The notes under the pieces were generated by a model that was not told the DNA's origin, searched no databases, and saw only the letters and a program-made list of their open reading frames with translations. From assembly GCA_027494135.1 (NCBI GenBank), contig JAOSJK010000001.1:1-64000 (forward strand): 64,000 nucleotides of DNA, given 5' to 3'. This DNA comes from Acidimicrobiia bacterium (GTDB taxonomy: Bacteria > Actinomycetota > Acidimicrobiia > IMCC26256 > PALSA-610). Numbering within the stretch: the stretch's first letter is position 1; every line of letters starts with the position of its first letter. Below, in pieces: positions 18,726 through 27,043 of the stretch. A program made the translations under genes and the position numbers.

Positions 18726-18772
18726 GCTTCTCGCTCCTGGCCCTGCGGGGCGACCTCGCTTATGGGTCTCAT
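18722..18772 (-). CDS. Possible 16-residue leader peptide between ltp2-like and DUF35 genes
   Basis: An ATG frame starts just after the ltp2-like stop and ends in GQEREA with its TGA overlapping the DUF35 GTG. The last eight residues resemble those of the mini-frames upstream of fadA6 (25841-26028), which end in GQERES or GQERRS. The same DNA contains the ribosome site AGGAGCGAGA for the next gene, so the likeness may reflect that site and not a peptide. Confidence 0.25.
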   Translation of the reverse strand: MRPISEVAPQGQEREA

Positions 18773-18774
18773 GG

Positions 18775-19926
18775 TCACTTCCTCAGCAGCATCGCGCTCG
18801 TCGGAACACCCTCGCCTGCCGTCACGAGACACGTGTCGGCACCCTCGACCTGCGCCGTCGACGTCCCCCGCATCTGGCGGACCCCTTCGTTGATGAGGTT
18901 GAAGCCGTGCACGTAGGCCTCCGAGAGGCCGCCGCCCGACGTGTTCACCGGTAGCCGGCCGCCGAGCTCGATCGCGCCGTCGTCGGTGAACGGTCCGCCC
19001 TCACCACGCTCGCAGAAGCCGTAGCCCTCGAGCGAGAGCGGGATGAGTGAGGTGAAGGCGTCGTAGATCTGCGCGACCTTCACCTCGGCGGGCCCGAAGT
19101 CGGCCCCCGCCCACAGTCGCCGCGCACAGGCTCGCGCCGGGGCGCCGAGCGGGTCGTCGGACCAGTAGTTCACCATCGTGTGGTGCTGGCTGGGTAGGCC
19201 CTGCCCGAACGAGTGGATGTACACGGGAGGCTGCCGGCAGTCGCGCGCCCGCTCCGCGGAGACGATGACGCAGGCGAGAGCGCCGTCGGTCTCCAGGCAG
19301 TTGTCGAAGAGGCACAGAGGCTCGGAGATCCAGCGAGCGCTCATGTACTGATCCCTGGTCAGCGTGCGCTCGAACATCATCGCACCGGGGTTGCGGTTGG
19401 CGTGCGCCCTGCACGCGAGGGCGACGTTCGCCAGATGGTCGCGGGTGGCGCCGTACTCGTGCATGTAGCGGCGTGTGAGCAGTGCAATCTCGTCGGACGG
19501 TCGCAGCAGGCCCCATGGCCGTGTCCACTGCGCCGGCGTCGGGAGCTGTGCCACCGTGTTCGCCCACGGCCTACCGCCGGATCCCCGCTTGCGCGAACGC
19601 CAGGCGACTCCCACCTCGGCCTGCCCGGTGGCGACCGCCATCGCGAGGTGTCCGATGGTCGCGCAGCCGGCGCCGCCGCCGTAGCCGATCTGGCTGAAGT
19701 AGGTGACATCGCCGGCGCCGATGTTCTTGGCGATCTCGACCTCCTCGGTGACCTCCATCGTGTAGCTGGCGAGGGCGTCCACCTCCGACGCGTCGATCCC
19801 GGCATCGTCGAGGGCGGCGACGATGGCCTCGCAGGCGAGTCTCTTCTCCGAGCCGTCGAGGTTCTTCGCGAACGGGGTCTGGCCGATGCCGACGATCGCG
19901 GTGCGGTCCTTGATGCTGTTCGTCAT
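18775..19926 (-). CDS. Lipid-transfer-protein/thiolase-type aldolase, Ltp2-like
   Basis: 383 residues. Thiolase fold: TAIVGIGQTPFAKN, SQIGYGGGAGCATIGH, EPLCLFDNCLETDGA, GGRLPVNTSGGGLSEAYVHG and the C-terminus TAGEGVPTSAMLL. These blocks match mycobacterial Ltp2, which with a DUF35 domain cleaves the C17 side-chain acyl-CoA by retro-aldol reaction, releasing propionyl-CoA. Ltp2 lacks the usual thiolase nucleophile Cys; CATIGH lies at that region here. The neighbouring DUF35 gene supports the pair. Ltp3/Ltp4-type function is a possible alternative. Confidence 0.88.
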   Translation of the reverse strand: MTNSIKDRTAIVGIGQTPFAKNLDGSEKRLACEAIVAALDDAGIDASEVDALASYTMEVTEEVEIAKNIGAGDVTYFSQIGYGGGAGCATIGHLAMAVATGQAEVGVAWRSRKRGSGGRPWANTVAQLPTPAQWTRPWGLLRPSDEIALLTRRYMHEYGATRDHLANVALACRAHANRNPGAMMFERTLTRDQYMSARWISEPLCLFDNCLETDGALACVIVSAERARDCRQPPVYIHSFGQGLPSQHHTMVNYWSDDPLGAPARACARRLWAGADFGPAEVKVAQIYDAFTSLIPLSLEGYGFCERGEGGPFTDDGAIELGGRLPVNTSGGGLSEAYVHGFNLINEGVRQMRGTSTAQVEGADTCLVTAGEGVPTSAMLLRK

Positions 19927-19962
19927 GGAGCGATCACCCTAACCTCCGCCACCACGTAGGTT

Positions 19963-19982
19963 CAGGCTGCGGGGCTAGCCTG
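19963..19982. promoter_or_regulatory. Inverted repeat CAGGCT-N8-AGCCTG between ltp2-like gene and fadD3
   Basis: Six-bp perfect arms with an 8-bp centre in the 101-bp divergent gap. It lies about 37 bp from the ltp2-like start and 46 bp from the fadD3 start, where a shared operator would sit. It differs in sequence from the palindromes at 14664 and 32546. Confidence 0.3.
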
Positions 19983-20027
19983 ATCGGCCGTCGGAGCGAA
20001 GCGTCCCGGGCAATGAGAGGAGTGCGC

Positions 20028-21622
20028 GTGCGTGGCGATCTCGAATGGGGAAGCGTCGCCGGATTGGTAAGTGCCGCCGGGACGCGCTTCGCGGAACGCG
20101 AGGCGATGGTCGACGGCAATGTGCGCATGAGCTTCGCGGATCTCGCCGGCGCGGTCCGGCAGGCGGCGGGGGCCGCGATGGCCGCCGGCGTGGCAAAGGG
20201 CGACCGCGTCTCGATCTGGGCACCCAACGTCAACGAGTGGGCGGTCGCGGCGCTCGGTGCCGTCAGCGCGGGGGCGGTGCTGGTACCCATCAACACCCGC
20301 TTCAAGGGCGCGGAGGCGGGGTACGTGCTCGCCAAGAGCGGGGCCCGCCTCCTGTTCACCGTCGACGGCTTCCTCGGCAACGACTACGTGGCGATGCTGG
20401 CGGGTGAAGATCTCCCCGCGCTCGAGCGCATTGTCGTGCTGCGGGGTTCCGCACCCGCCGGAACCGGGTCGTGGGCCGACTTCCTGGCCTCGGGTGACTC
20501 CGCCGACCCGCGCGTTGTCGACGCCCGGATGGCCGACCTCGGCCCCGACGACCTCTCCGACATCACCTTCACCTCCGGGACCACCGGAAGGCCCAAGGGC
20601 GCGATGATCACCCACGGGCAGACGCTGCGGGTCTTCGAGCAGTGGTGCGCGAACGTCGGGCTGGCCGAGGGCGACCGATACCTCGTCGTCAATCCCTTCT
20701 TCCACACCTTCGGCTACAAGGCGGGCCTGATCGCATCGCTGATGCGGGGCGCGACCGTCATCCCCCACGCCGCCTTCGACGTGCCGCGGGTGCTCGCCAC
20801 GGTGGAGGCCGAGCATGTCAGCGTCCTACCCGGTCCACCCACGCTCTACCAGTCACTGCTCGACCACCCCCGACCGCGACCGCTTCGACCTCTCGTCGCT
20901 CCGGCTCGCCGTCACGGGCGCCGCGGTCGTGCCGGTGGAGCTGATCCGGCGCATGCGCGAGGAGCTGACGTTCCGCACGATCGTCACCGCCTACGGTCTC
21001 ACCGAGTGCTCGGGCATGGCGACCGCCTGCCGGCCCGACGACGATCCCGAGACCATCGCGCCGACATCGGGCAGGGCGATCGACGACACGGAGGTACGGG
21101 TCGTAGACGACGCCGGCGCCGAGGTCGCAAGCGCCACTCCCGGTGAGGTCGTCGTCCGCGGCTACAACGTGATGCGGGGGGTACTTCGAGGATCCCGAGG
21201 AGACCGCGGCCGCGATCGACGGTGACGGCTGGCTGCACACCGGCGACATCGGCGTCATGGACGAGCGGGGGTACCTGCGCATCACCGACCGCAAGAAGGA
21301 CATGTTCATCGTCGGCGGATTCAACGCGTACCCCGCCGAGATCGAGAACGTGCTCCTGGGTCACCCGCAGGTCTCGCAGGCCGCCGTCGTCGGAGTCCCC
21401 GACGATCGGCTGGGAGAGGTGGGGGTGGCCTACGTGGTAGCACGGCCCGGGAGCGTCCCCGACCCCGACGAGATCGTCGCCTGGTGTCGCGAGCGCATGG
21501 CCAACTTCAAGGTGCCGCGCCGTGTGGAAGTGGTCGACGCACTTCCGCTCAATGCGAGCGGCAAGGTGCTGAAGTACGAGCTGCGGGAGCGCGCGGCCGC
21601 CGGACCGGACCGGCCGGCCTGA
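20028..21622 (+). CDS. fadD3: HIP-CoA synthetase FadD3 (two frame breaks)
   Basis: About 530 residues after correction. AMP-forming acyl-CoA synthetase: ATP/AMP loop [11 protein letters not shown] near residue 180, then [19 protein letters not shown] and [15 protein letters not shown], blocks that match mycobacterial FadD3, and the C-terminal [28 protein letters not shown] and [12 protein letters not shown]. FadD3 activates HIP, the C/D-ring remnant of steroids, and gates the pathway. One base is extra in the C-run 20867-20871 and one in the G-run 21176-21181. I chose GTG 20028 because GAGAGGAG lies six bases upstream; ATG 20013 is possible. Confidence 0.92.
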
Positions 21623-21623
21623 C

Positions 21624-22424
21624 CTACGGCGTCCAGGGCTGCGGATAGTCGTCGGCTCGGAGCAGCGCGTCGGTACCGCCGTCGACGAACAGCACCGAAC
21701 CGCAGAAGAACCGGGCGTCGGCGCCGAGCAGGAACTCCACGAACGCCGCAACCTCCTCGGGTGTCCCCGTGCGCCCCACAGGTACGGGGAGCGCGTCGAT
21801 GAGCTCGCCCACGGTCGGGTCGTCCCGGCTGGACTGGAGGAGAGGGGTCTCGACCGCTCCCGGCGCGACGGCGTTGAGCGTGATCCCCGCGCCTGCCCAG
21901 TCGGCTCCCGTGGCGTTGCGCCTCACCCACCAGGCGATCGCCGTCTTCGTCGCCGGGTAGGTGGCCAGGGAGCCCACGGCATCGGCCGCCGAGCGGGCGC
22001 CGGGCTCGTCGCCCTCCAGGCACTGCTCCACGACGTCCATCGGGATCCCGGGCTGGATCATCGTCGAGTTCGAGCTGATCGCGATCGCCGCGGGCTGCTC
22101 GCCTCGTGCCAGCAGCGGCCTGAGCCCTTCGAGCAACGTCACCGTGCCGAAGTAGTTGACGGACACGAGGAGGCTGCCCGGGCGGTCGGAGAGCCCCGCG
22201 ACTCCCGCGCACGTGACGAGCCCGTCGAGCGTGCCTCCACTCTGTTCGGTGACGGCCTCGATGGCCGCCCGCCGCCCCTCGGGAGAGCCGAGATCGGCGA
22301 CCACCTCGGCGTCGCGCAGATCGACGCCGATCACGCGCTGGCCAGCCGACTCCAATCGGGAGAGGGTCGCGGCGCCCATGCCGGACGCGGACCCGGTGAC
22401 TACGACGATGCGTTGCCTTGCCAT
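21624..22424 (-). CDS. Short-chain dehydrogenase (hydroxysteroid dehydrogenase-like)
   Basis: 266 residues. VVTGSASGMGAATLSRL cofactor motif, the catalytic Tyr-Lys pair in SLATYPATKTAIAWW, and ITLNAVAPGAVETPLLQ. The layout (SNSTMIQPG, long insert before the Tyr) is that of 3-alpha-hydroxysteroid dehydrogenase/carbonyl reductase relatives. Start ATG 22424. Converges on fadD3 with one base between the stops. Substrate likely a hydroxysteroid or steroid fragment given the setting (inference). Confidence 0.85.
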   Translation of the reverse strand: MARQRIVVVTGSASGMGAATLSRLESAGQRVIGVDLRDAEVVADLGSPEGRRAAIEAVTEQSGGTLDGLVTCAGVAGLSDRPGSLLVSVNYFGTVTLLEGLRPLLARGEQPAAIAISSNSTMIQPGIPMDVVEQCLEGDEPGARSAADAVGSLATYPATKTAIAWWVRRNATGADWAGAGITLNAVAPGAVETPLLQSSRDDPTVGELIDALPVPVGRTGTPEEVAAFVEFLLGADARFFCGSVLFVDGGTDALLRADDYPQPWTP

Positions 22425-22465
22425 GCCGGGGACCTCCGCCGAAGAGGGTGCGCTGGATCGGCAGC

Positions 22466-23650
22466 CTACGAGCCGGCCACGAGCACGCAGCGCGTGCCCG
22501 AGTAGATCGTCGGCACGCACTTGTTGCAGTGCACGCACAGCCCCGCCGCGCTCTCGCCGGCCGCGAAGCGGTTCACGAGATCGGGCTCGCGCAGGAGCGC
22601 GCGCGCCATGGCCACGAACTCGAAGCCCTCGGCCATCGCGGTCTCGATCGTGGCGAGCTCGTTGATCCCACCGAGCAGGACGAGCGGCATGTCGAGCGCC
22701 TCCCGGAACTGCCGCGCGAAGGGCAGGAAGAATGCCTCCTCGAAGGGGTACTCGGGGAAGATCCTCTTGCCGAACATCTTGAAGCCCGCGCCGGCGATCC
22801 CTCCCAGCTCGGCTGCGAACTCCCGTATGGGCACGTCGCCACGGAAGTAGTACATCCCGTTCAGCACCGAGCTCCCGCCGGTGAGCTCCAAGGCATCGAG
22901 GTGTCCGTCGGACTCGAGCAGCCGGGCGAACTGGAGGCTCTCGTCTAGCCACAGACCGCCGTCGACCCCGTCGGCCATGTTGAACTTCGCCAGCACCGCG
23001 ACCTTGCCGTCCGCAACGCGACGGACGGCCTCCACGACCCGCCGCGGGAATCGATAGCGGTTCTCGACGCTCCCGCCGAGGTCGTCGGTGCGCTTGTTCA
23101 GGTTCGGGCTCATGAACGAGCTGAGCAGGTAGTTGTGCCCCAGGTGTACCTCGACCGCGTCGAAGCCCGACTCGACCGCCACTCTGGTCGCTCGCTCGAA
23201 GTCCGCGACCACGTCGTCGAGCTGCGCGTGGGTGGCGCCGTGGACCCGGCCTCGTGCGGGAAAGCTGAACCGGGTAGAAGGCGCGAGCGACGGATTGCGC
23301 TTCGACTGAGACTGCGCGACCAGCCCGGCATGGCCGAGCTGGGCCGAGACCTTCGCGCCCTCCGAGTGGACCGCCTCGGTGAGCCTCGTGAGCTCAGGGA
23401 TCAGCTCGTCGGTGAACACCATCGTGTCGCGGCTGACACGGCCGCCCTTCGAAACGGCGCAGTAGGCGAGCGTGGTGAGCCCGACACCGCCCTTCGCCAG
23501 AGCCACGTGGAAGTCAGTCAGCTCCTGCGTGACGGCCCCCCGGGGCATGACCCCCTCGAAGCTGGCCGCCTTGATGATCCGGTTGCGGAGCGTGAGGGGG
23601 CCGAGCCGGGCGGGCTCGAACGGTGAGGGCGCCTTGATGTCAGGTGTCAC
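22466..23650 (-). CDS. Old-Yellow-type NADH:flavin oxidoreductase with cysteine cluster
   Basis: 394 residues from GTG 23650. FMN TIM barrel: PARLGPLTLRNRIIKAA, QLGHAGLVAQSQ, FDAVEVHLGHNYLLSSFMSP, NKRTDDLGGSVENRYRF. The C-terminal end has CVHCNKC and a further Cys 11 residues on, the pattern that binds a 4Fe-4S cluster in 2,4-dienoyl-CoA reductase relatives, but the protein stops there without the second FAD/NAD domain. Probably reduces an enone or dienoyl-CoA. 98 bp separate it from the divergent SDR gene. Confidence 0.87.
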   Translation of the reverse strand: MTPDIKAPSPFEPARLGPLTLRNRIIKAASFEGVMPRGAVTQELTDFHVALAKGGVGLTTLAYCAVSKGGRVSRDTMVFTDELIPELTRLTEAVHSEGAKVSAQLGHAGLVAQSQSKRNPSLAPSTRFSFPARGRVHGATHAQLDDVVADFERATRVAVESGFDAVEVHLGHNYLLSSFMSPNLNKRTDDLGGSVENRYRFPRRVVEAVRRVADGKVAVLAKFNMADGVDGGLWLDESLQFARLLESDGHLDALELTGGSSVLNGMYYFRGDVPIREFAAELGGIAGAGFKMFGKRIFPEYPFEEAFFLPFARQFREALDMPLVLLGGINELATIETAMAEGFEFVAMARALLREPDLVNRFAAGESAAGLCVHCNKCVPTIYSGTRCVLVAGS

Positions 23651-23748
23651 CCGCGCAGCATACGCGACGTGGCGACGAGGAGCCCGGGGCCGCACCTTGT
23701 GTATCGTGCGCCCGCGGTGCGCGAGTTGGTCGTCGATTGGAGAAGCCG

Positions 23749-24660
23749 GTGAGCGGCTTGTGTGCGGATCGTGTCGTTGTCGTGACCGGCGCCGGGCGGG
23801 GCATCGGGCGTGAGCACGCCCTCGAGTTCGCTCGGCAGGGAGCCAAGGTCGTCGTCAACGACCTCGGTACCGAGCGCGAAGGCACGGGGCGTTCCGCCGA
23901 GGTCGCGCAGTCCGTCGTCGACGAGATCCTCGGCCTCGGTGGCGAGGCGGTCGCCAACGGCGACGACATCGCCGACTGGGAGGGTGCCGCCCGCCTGGTG
24001 GCGACGGCGGTCGACGGCTTCGGCCGCCTCGACGTGCTGGTGAACAACGCCGGGTTCGTCCGGGATCGCATGCTCGTCTCGACGTCGGAGGAGGAGTGGG
24101 ACGCCGTCGTGCGTGTGCACATGAAGGGTCATTTCTGCACCATGCGTCACGCCGGCGAGCACTGGCGGGCACGCTCGAAGGAGGGCGAGCAGCTCCACGC
24201 CGCCGTCGTGAACACCTCGTCGGGCGCCGGGCTCATGGGGAGTGTCGGACAGGGGGCGTACTCGGCTGCGAAGGCGGGCATCACGGCCCTGACACTGGTC
24301 GGTGCCGCCGAGATGGGCCGCTACGGCGTGACGGTCAACGCGATCGCACCTGCGGCCCGCACACGTATGACCGAGGCCGTCTTCGGAGAGCGGATGGCGA
24401 GGCCGGAGAGCGGCTTCGACCACAACGACCCGGCGAACATCGCTCCGCTGGTCGCGTGGCTCGGCAGCACCGAGGCGCGCGACGTGACCGGGCGGATGTT
24501 CGAGGTCGAGGGCGGGGTCATCTCGCTCGCGACCGGCTGGCAGCACGGCCCGTCGGTCGACCGAGGCAGCCGCTGGGACCCGTCGGATGTCGGCCCCGCT
24601 GTGCGCGACCTCATCGCCCGGGCACCGGAGCCCGCACCGGTGTACGGCAGCGAGGGCTAG
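23749..24660 (+). CDS. Short-chain dehydrogenase, hydroxyacyl-CoA dehydrogenase type (Rv3548c-like)
   Basis: 303 residues. VVVTGAGRGIGREHALEFAR, AKVVVNDLGTEREG, NNAGFVRDRMLVSTSEEEW, NTSSGAGLMGSVGQGAYSAAKAG and VNAIAPAARTRMTE form the pattern of the 17-beta-HSD type 4 N-terminal domain and the related mycobacterial HIP-cluster SDR. It most likely oxidises a 3-hydroxyacyl-CoA during side-chain removal. GTG 23749 has GGAG 8 bases upstream. Stands alone on the plus strand, converging on fadA6. Confidence 0.88.
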   Translation: MSGLCADRVVVVTGAGRGIGREHALEFARQGAKVVVNDLGTEREGTGRSAEVAQSVVDEILGLGGEAVANGDDIADWEGAARLVATAVDGFGRLDVLVNNAGFVRDRMLVSTSEEEWDAVVRVHMKGHFCTMRHAGEHWRARSKEGEQLHAAVVNTSSGAGLMGSVGQGAYSAAKAGITALTLVGAAEMGRYGVTVNAIAPAARTRMTEAVFGERMARPESGFDHNDPANIAPLVAWLGSTEARDVTGRMFEVEGGVISLATGWQHGPSVDRGSRWDPSDVGPAVRDLIARAPEPAPVYGSEG

Positions 24661-24692
24661 GGGAAGCGGTCAGGAATCCGAGCCGAGAGACG

Positions 24693-25844
24693 TCAGAGCC
24701 GCTCGATGATCGTGACGTTCGCCTGCCCGCCGCCCTCGCACATGGTCTGCAGGCCGTAGCGGCCACCGGTTCTCTCCAGCTCGCAGAGCAGCGTCGTCAT
24801 GAGCCGCACACCTGTGGCACCCAGGGGATGGCCTAGGGCGATCGCTCCCCCGTTCACGTTGACCTTGTCGAGGTCGGCGCCGGTCTCGTGAGCCCATGCG
24901 AGCACGACCGACGCGAACGCCTCGTTGATCTCTACCAGGTCGATGTCGTCGAGAGTCATACCCGCCTTCGCCAGCGACCGTGCGGTTGCGGGGATCGGTG
25001 CCGTGAGCATCCAGATCGGGTCCGCGCCCCTGACGCCGAGGTGGTGGATGCGGGCCCTGGGCGTGAGGTTGTGCTCCTTGACGGCGCGCTCCGACGCTAC
25101 GAGCAATGCCGCCGCGGCATCGGAGATCTGCGACGAGACGGCCGCTGTCAGGCGCCCGCCCTCGACCAGCGTGCGGAGAGACGCCATCTTCTCCAAGGAC
25201 GTGTCCCGCCGCGGGCCCTCGTCGGCGACCACTTCGGAATACGGCACGATCTCGCGGTCGAAGCGGCCTTCGTCATGCGCTCTGATCGCCCGCTGATGAC
25301 TCTCGAAGGCGAACGCCTCCATGTCGGTGCGTGAGAGGTTCCACTTCTCGGCGATCATCTCGGCAGCGCGGAACTGTGAGACCTCCTGCGTGCCGTAGCG
25401 CGCCTCCCAGCCGATCGATCCCGCGAACGGGTTCTCGAAGCCGAGCGGCTCCGCGACCGTCATGGCCGAGGAGATCGGGATCTTCGACATCTGCTGGACG
25501 CCGCCTGCGACCACGAGGTCGCTGGTACCGCTGAGGATCGCCTGAGCGGCGAAGTGCACCGCCTGCTGCGACGAACCGCACTGCCGGTCGATGGTCACTC
25601 CGGGCACCTCGTCGGGAAGCCCCGCGGCGAGCCAGCAGGTCCGTGCCACGTCGCCGGCCTGTGGACCGATCGTGTCGACACAGCCGAAGACGACGTCGTC
25701 GACCGCGACCGGATCGATGCCGGTCCGTTCGACCAGCGCCCTCAGCACATGCGCACCGAGGTCGGCCGGATGCACCTCGCTCAGGCCGCCGCCGCGCCTG
25801 CCCACCGGGGTCCGTACCGCTTCGACGATGTAGGCCTCTGTCAT
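24693..25844 (-). CDS. fadA6: Thiolase FadA6
   Basis: 383 residues, intact. Matches mycobacterial FadA6 block by block: [36 protein letters not shown] with the nucleophilic Cys, [61 protein letters not shown] with the catalytic His, and [17 protein letters not shown] with the second Cys. FadA6 cleaves a 3-ketoacyl-CoA late in C/D-ring breakdown. The ATG overlaps the stop of a mini-frame belonging to the 92-bp tandem repeat. Confidence 0.95.
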   Translation of the reverse strand: MTEAYIVEAVRTPVGRRGGGLSEVHPADLGAHVLRALVERTGIDPVAVDDVVFGCVDTIGPQAGDVARTCWLAAGLPDEVPGVTIDRQCGSSQQAVHFAAQAILSGTSDLVVAGGVQQMSKIPISSAMTVAEPLGFENPFAGSIGWEARYGTQEVSQFRAAEMIAEKWNLSRTDMEAFAFESHQRAIRAHDEGRFDREIVPYSEVVADEGPRRDTSLEKMASLRTLVEGGRLTAAVSSQISDAAAALLVASERAVKEHNLTPRARIHHLGVRGADPIWMLTAPIPATARSLAKAGMTLDDIDLVEINEAFASVVLAWAHETGADLDKVNVNGGAIALGHPLGATGVRLMTTLLCELERTGGRYGLQTMCEGGGQANVTIIERL

Positions 25845-25936
25845 GATCTCCGCTCCTGGCCCTTCGGGCCGGGCCGCTCGGGCCACGCTCGGCCGCGCCG
25901 GGTGCGCTCTGTGCAGTATGGGGCAGCCTCGCTCAT
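25841..25936 (-). CDS. Possible 31-residue leader frame, repeat copy 1
   Basis: Same frame as copy 2 except the C-terminus GQERRS; its TGA overlaps the fadA6 ATG, so ribosomes finishing it could restart on fadA6. Conservation between the copies is explained by recent duplication, so it is no proof of coding. Confidence 0.25.
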   Translation of the reverse strand: MSEAAPYCTERTRRGRAWPERPGPKGQERRS

Positions 25937-26043
25937 GATTCCCGCTCCTGGCCCTTCGGGCCGGGCCGCTCGGGCCACGCTCGGCCGCGCCGGGTGCGCT
26001 CTGTGCAGTATGGGGCAGCCTCGCTCATGATCTCCGCTCCTGG
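25842..26043. repeat. 92-bp tandem repeat, two full copies plus an 18-bp third
   Basis: Copy 1 is 25842-25933, copy 2 is 25934-26025, and 26026-26043 repeats the first 18 bases. The copies differ only at two bases near their left end (GATCTCC against GATTCCC). Each unit, read on the minus strand, starts with ATGAGCGAGGC and ends with an AGGAG ribosome site, so each carries a complete translation start. The repeat fills the gap between the fadE32-like stop (26054) and the fadA6 start (25844). Confidence 0.95.
25933..26028 (-). CDS. Possible 31-residue leader frame, repeat copy 2
   Basis: ATG preceded by AGGAGCGGAG; begins MSEAAPYC and ends GQERES. Its TGA overlaps the ATG of the next copy (ATGA). 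Rich in Arg and Pro, with no recognised function. It may be only a by-product of a duplicated ribosome site. Confidence 0.25.
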   Translation of the reverse strand: MSEAAPYCTERTRRGRAWPERPGPKGQERES

Positions 26044-26053
26044 TCGCCGGTCG

Positions 26054-27039
26054 TCACAGGATCGCGCGCGCGACGCGGCGGCGGTGCCAGGGGCACTCCC
26101 CCACGCTGCCCCGAGTGCCCACGCGCGCTTCATCCAGAGATGCAGGTCGTGCTCGGTCGTGTACCCGATGGCACCGTGGCACTGAAGGGCCGACCGGCTC
26201 GCGAGGACGGCCGCGTCCGACGCGTGCGCCTTCGCCATCGAGACGTGCACCGACCGCTCGCCGTCGCGGCTCGCGATCGACCACGCCGCCCGATAGACGA
26301 GGGGGGCGGCGAACTCCAGCGCCAGTCGCACGTTCGCGAGGTGGTGCTTCACCGCCTGGAACGAGCCGATCGGGGCGCCGAACTGCTCGCGCTGCTTCGC
26401 ATAGTCGACGGTCGTGTCGAGCAGCTGCGCCCCGAGCCCGAGCAGCTGAGCGGCGACACCGAGGGCACCGCGGTCGAATGCGAGCGCGGCGGCATCGGGC
26501 CCACCGACGCGCGTCGAGTCGCCGAGCCGCGCCACGACCCGGTGCAGGCGCCGTGCGCCGTCTACGGAGTGGCGCCGTTCGAGCTCCGCGTCCGACGTCG
26601 CGACGGCGTGCACTCCGGTGTCGTCGAAGAGCACCAGGAGATCGGCCGTGTCGGCCCACACCGCCAGATCGTCGGTGGGGGCGATCGCCGATGCGCACGC
26701 GCCGCCCTCCGAGAGCGCTGCCGCCCTGTCGTCGCCCGCCTCCGCGAGCAGTGGAACCGCGACCGCTGCCGTCTCGACGATCGGTTCCGGCAGTGCCGCC
26801 CGGCCGGTCTCCTCCAGCACACCCACCAGATCCACCTCGTCGCCACCGATGCCTCCGATCGCCTCCGGCGCGACGACTCCGAGGACGCCCATCTCGGCCA
26901 TCGCGTTCCACGCTCGATCGGTGCGGCCTGCGCCGCCGCTCCAGGCCCGGCGCACCACTTCCGGCGGGCACTCCTTCGCGAGCAGGTCGCGGACCGCGTT
27001 GCGGAGCTCGATCTGCTCCTCGGTGAACGCGAAGTGCAC
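26054..27039 (-). CDS. Acyl-CoA dehydrogenase, short type, FadE32/FadE33-like (one frame break)
   Basis: About 328 residues after correction, the short length of mycobacterial FadE32 and FadE33, which pair with FadE31. N-terminus FAFTEEQIELRNAVRDLL, then DYAKQREQFGAPIGSFQAVKH and HGAIGYTTEHDLHLWMKRAW. One base is missing in the G-run 26090-26093; adding it gives the family C-terminus SAPWHRRRVARAIL and the stop at 26054. Without it the frame runs into the 92-bp repeat. GTG start is 4 bases after the fadE31 stop. Likely forms a heteromer with FadE31. Confidence 0.88.
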
Positions 27040-27043
27040 GGCT

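Noticed and set aside
25933-26053. C-terminal tail of the fadE32-like protein running into the 92-bp repeat
   Set aside because: The tail arises from a missing base at 26090-26093; adding it restores the family C-terminus ending at 26054.
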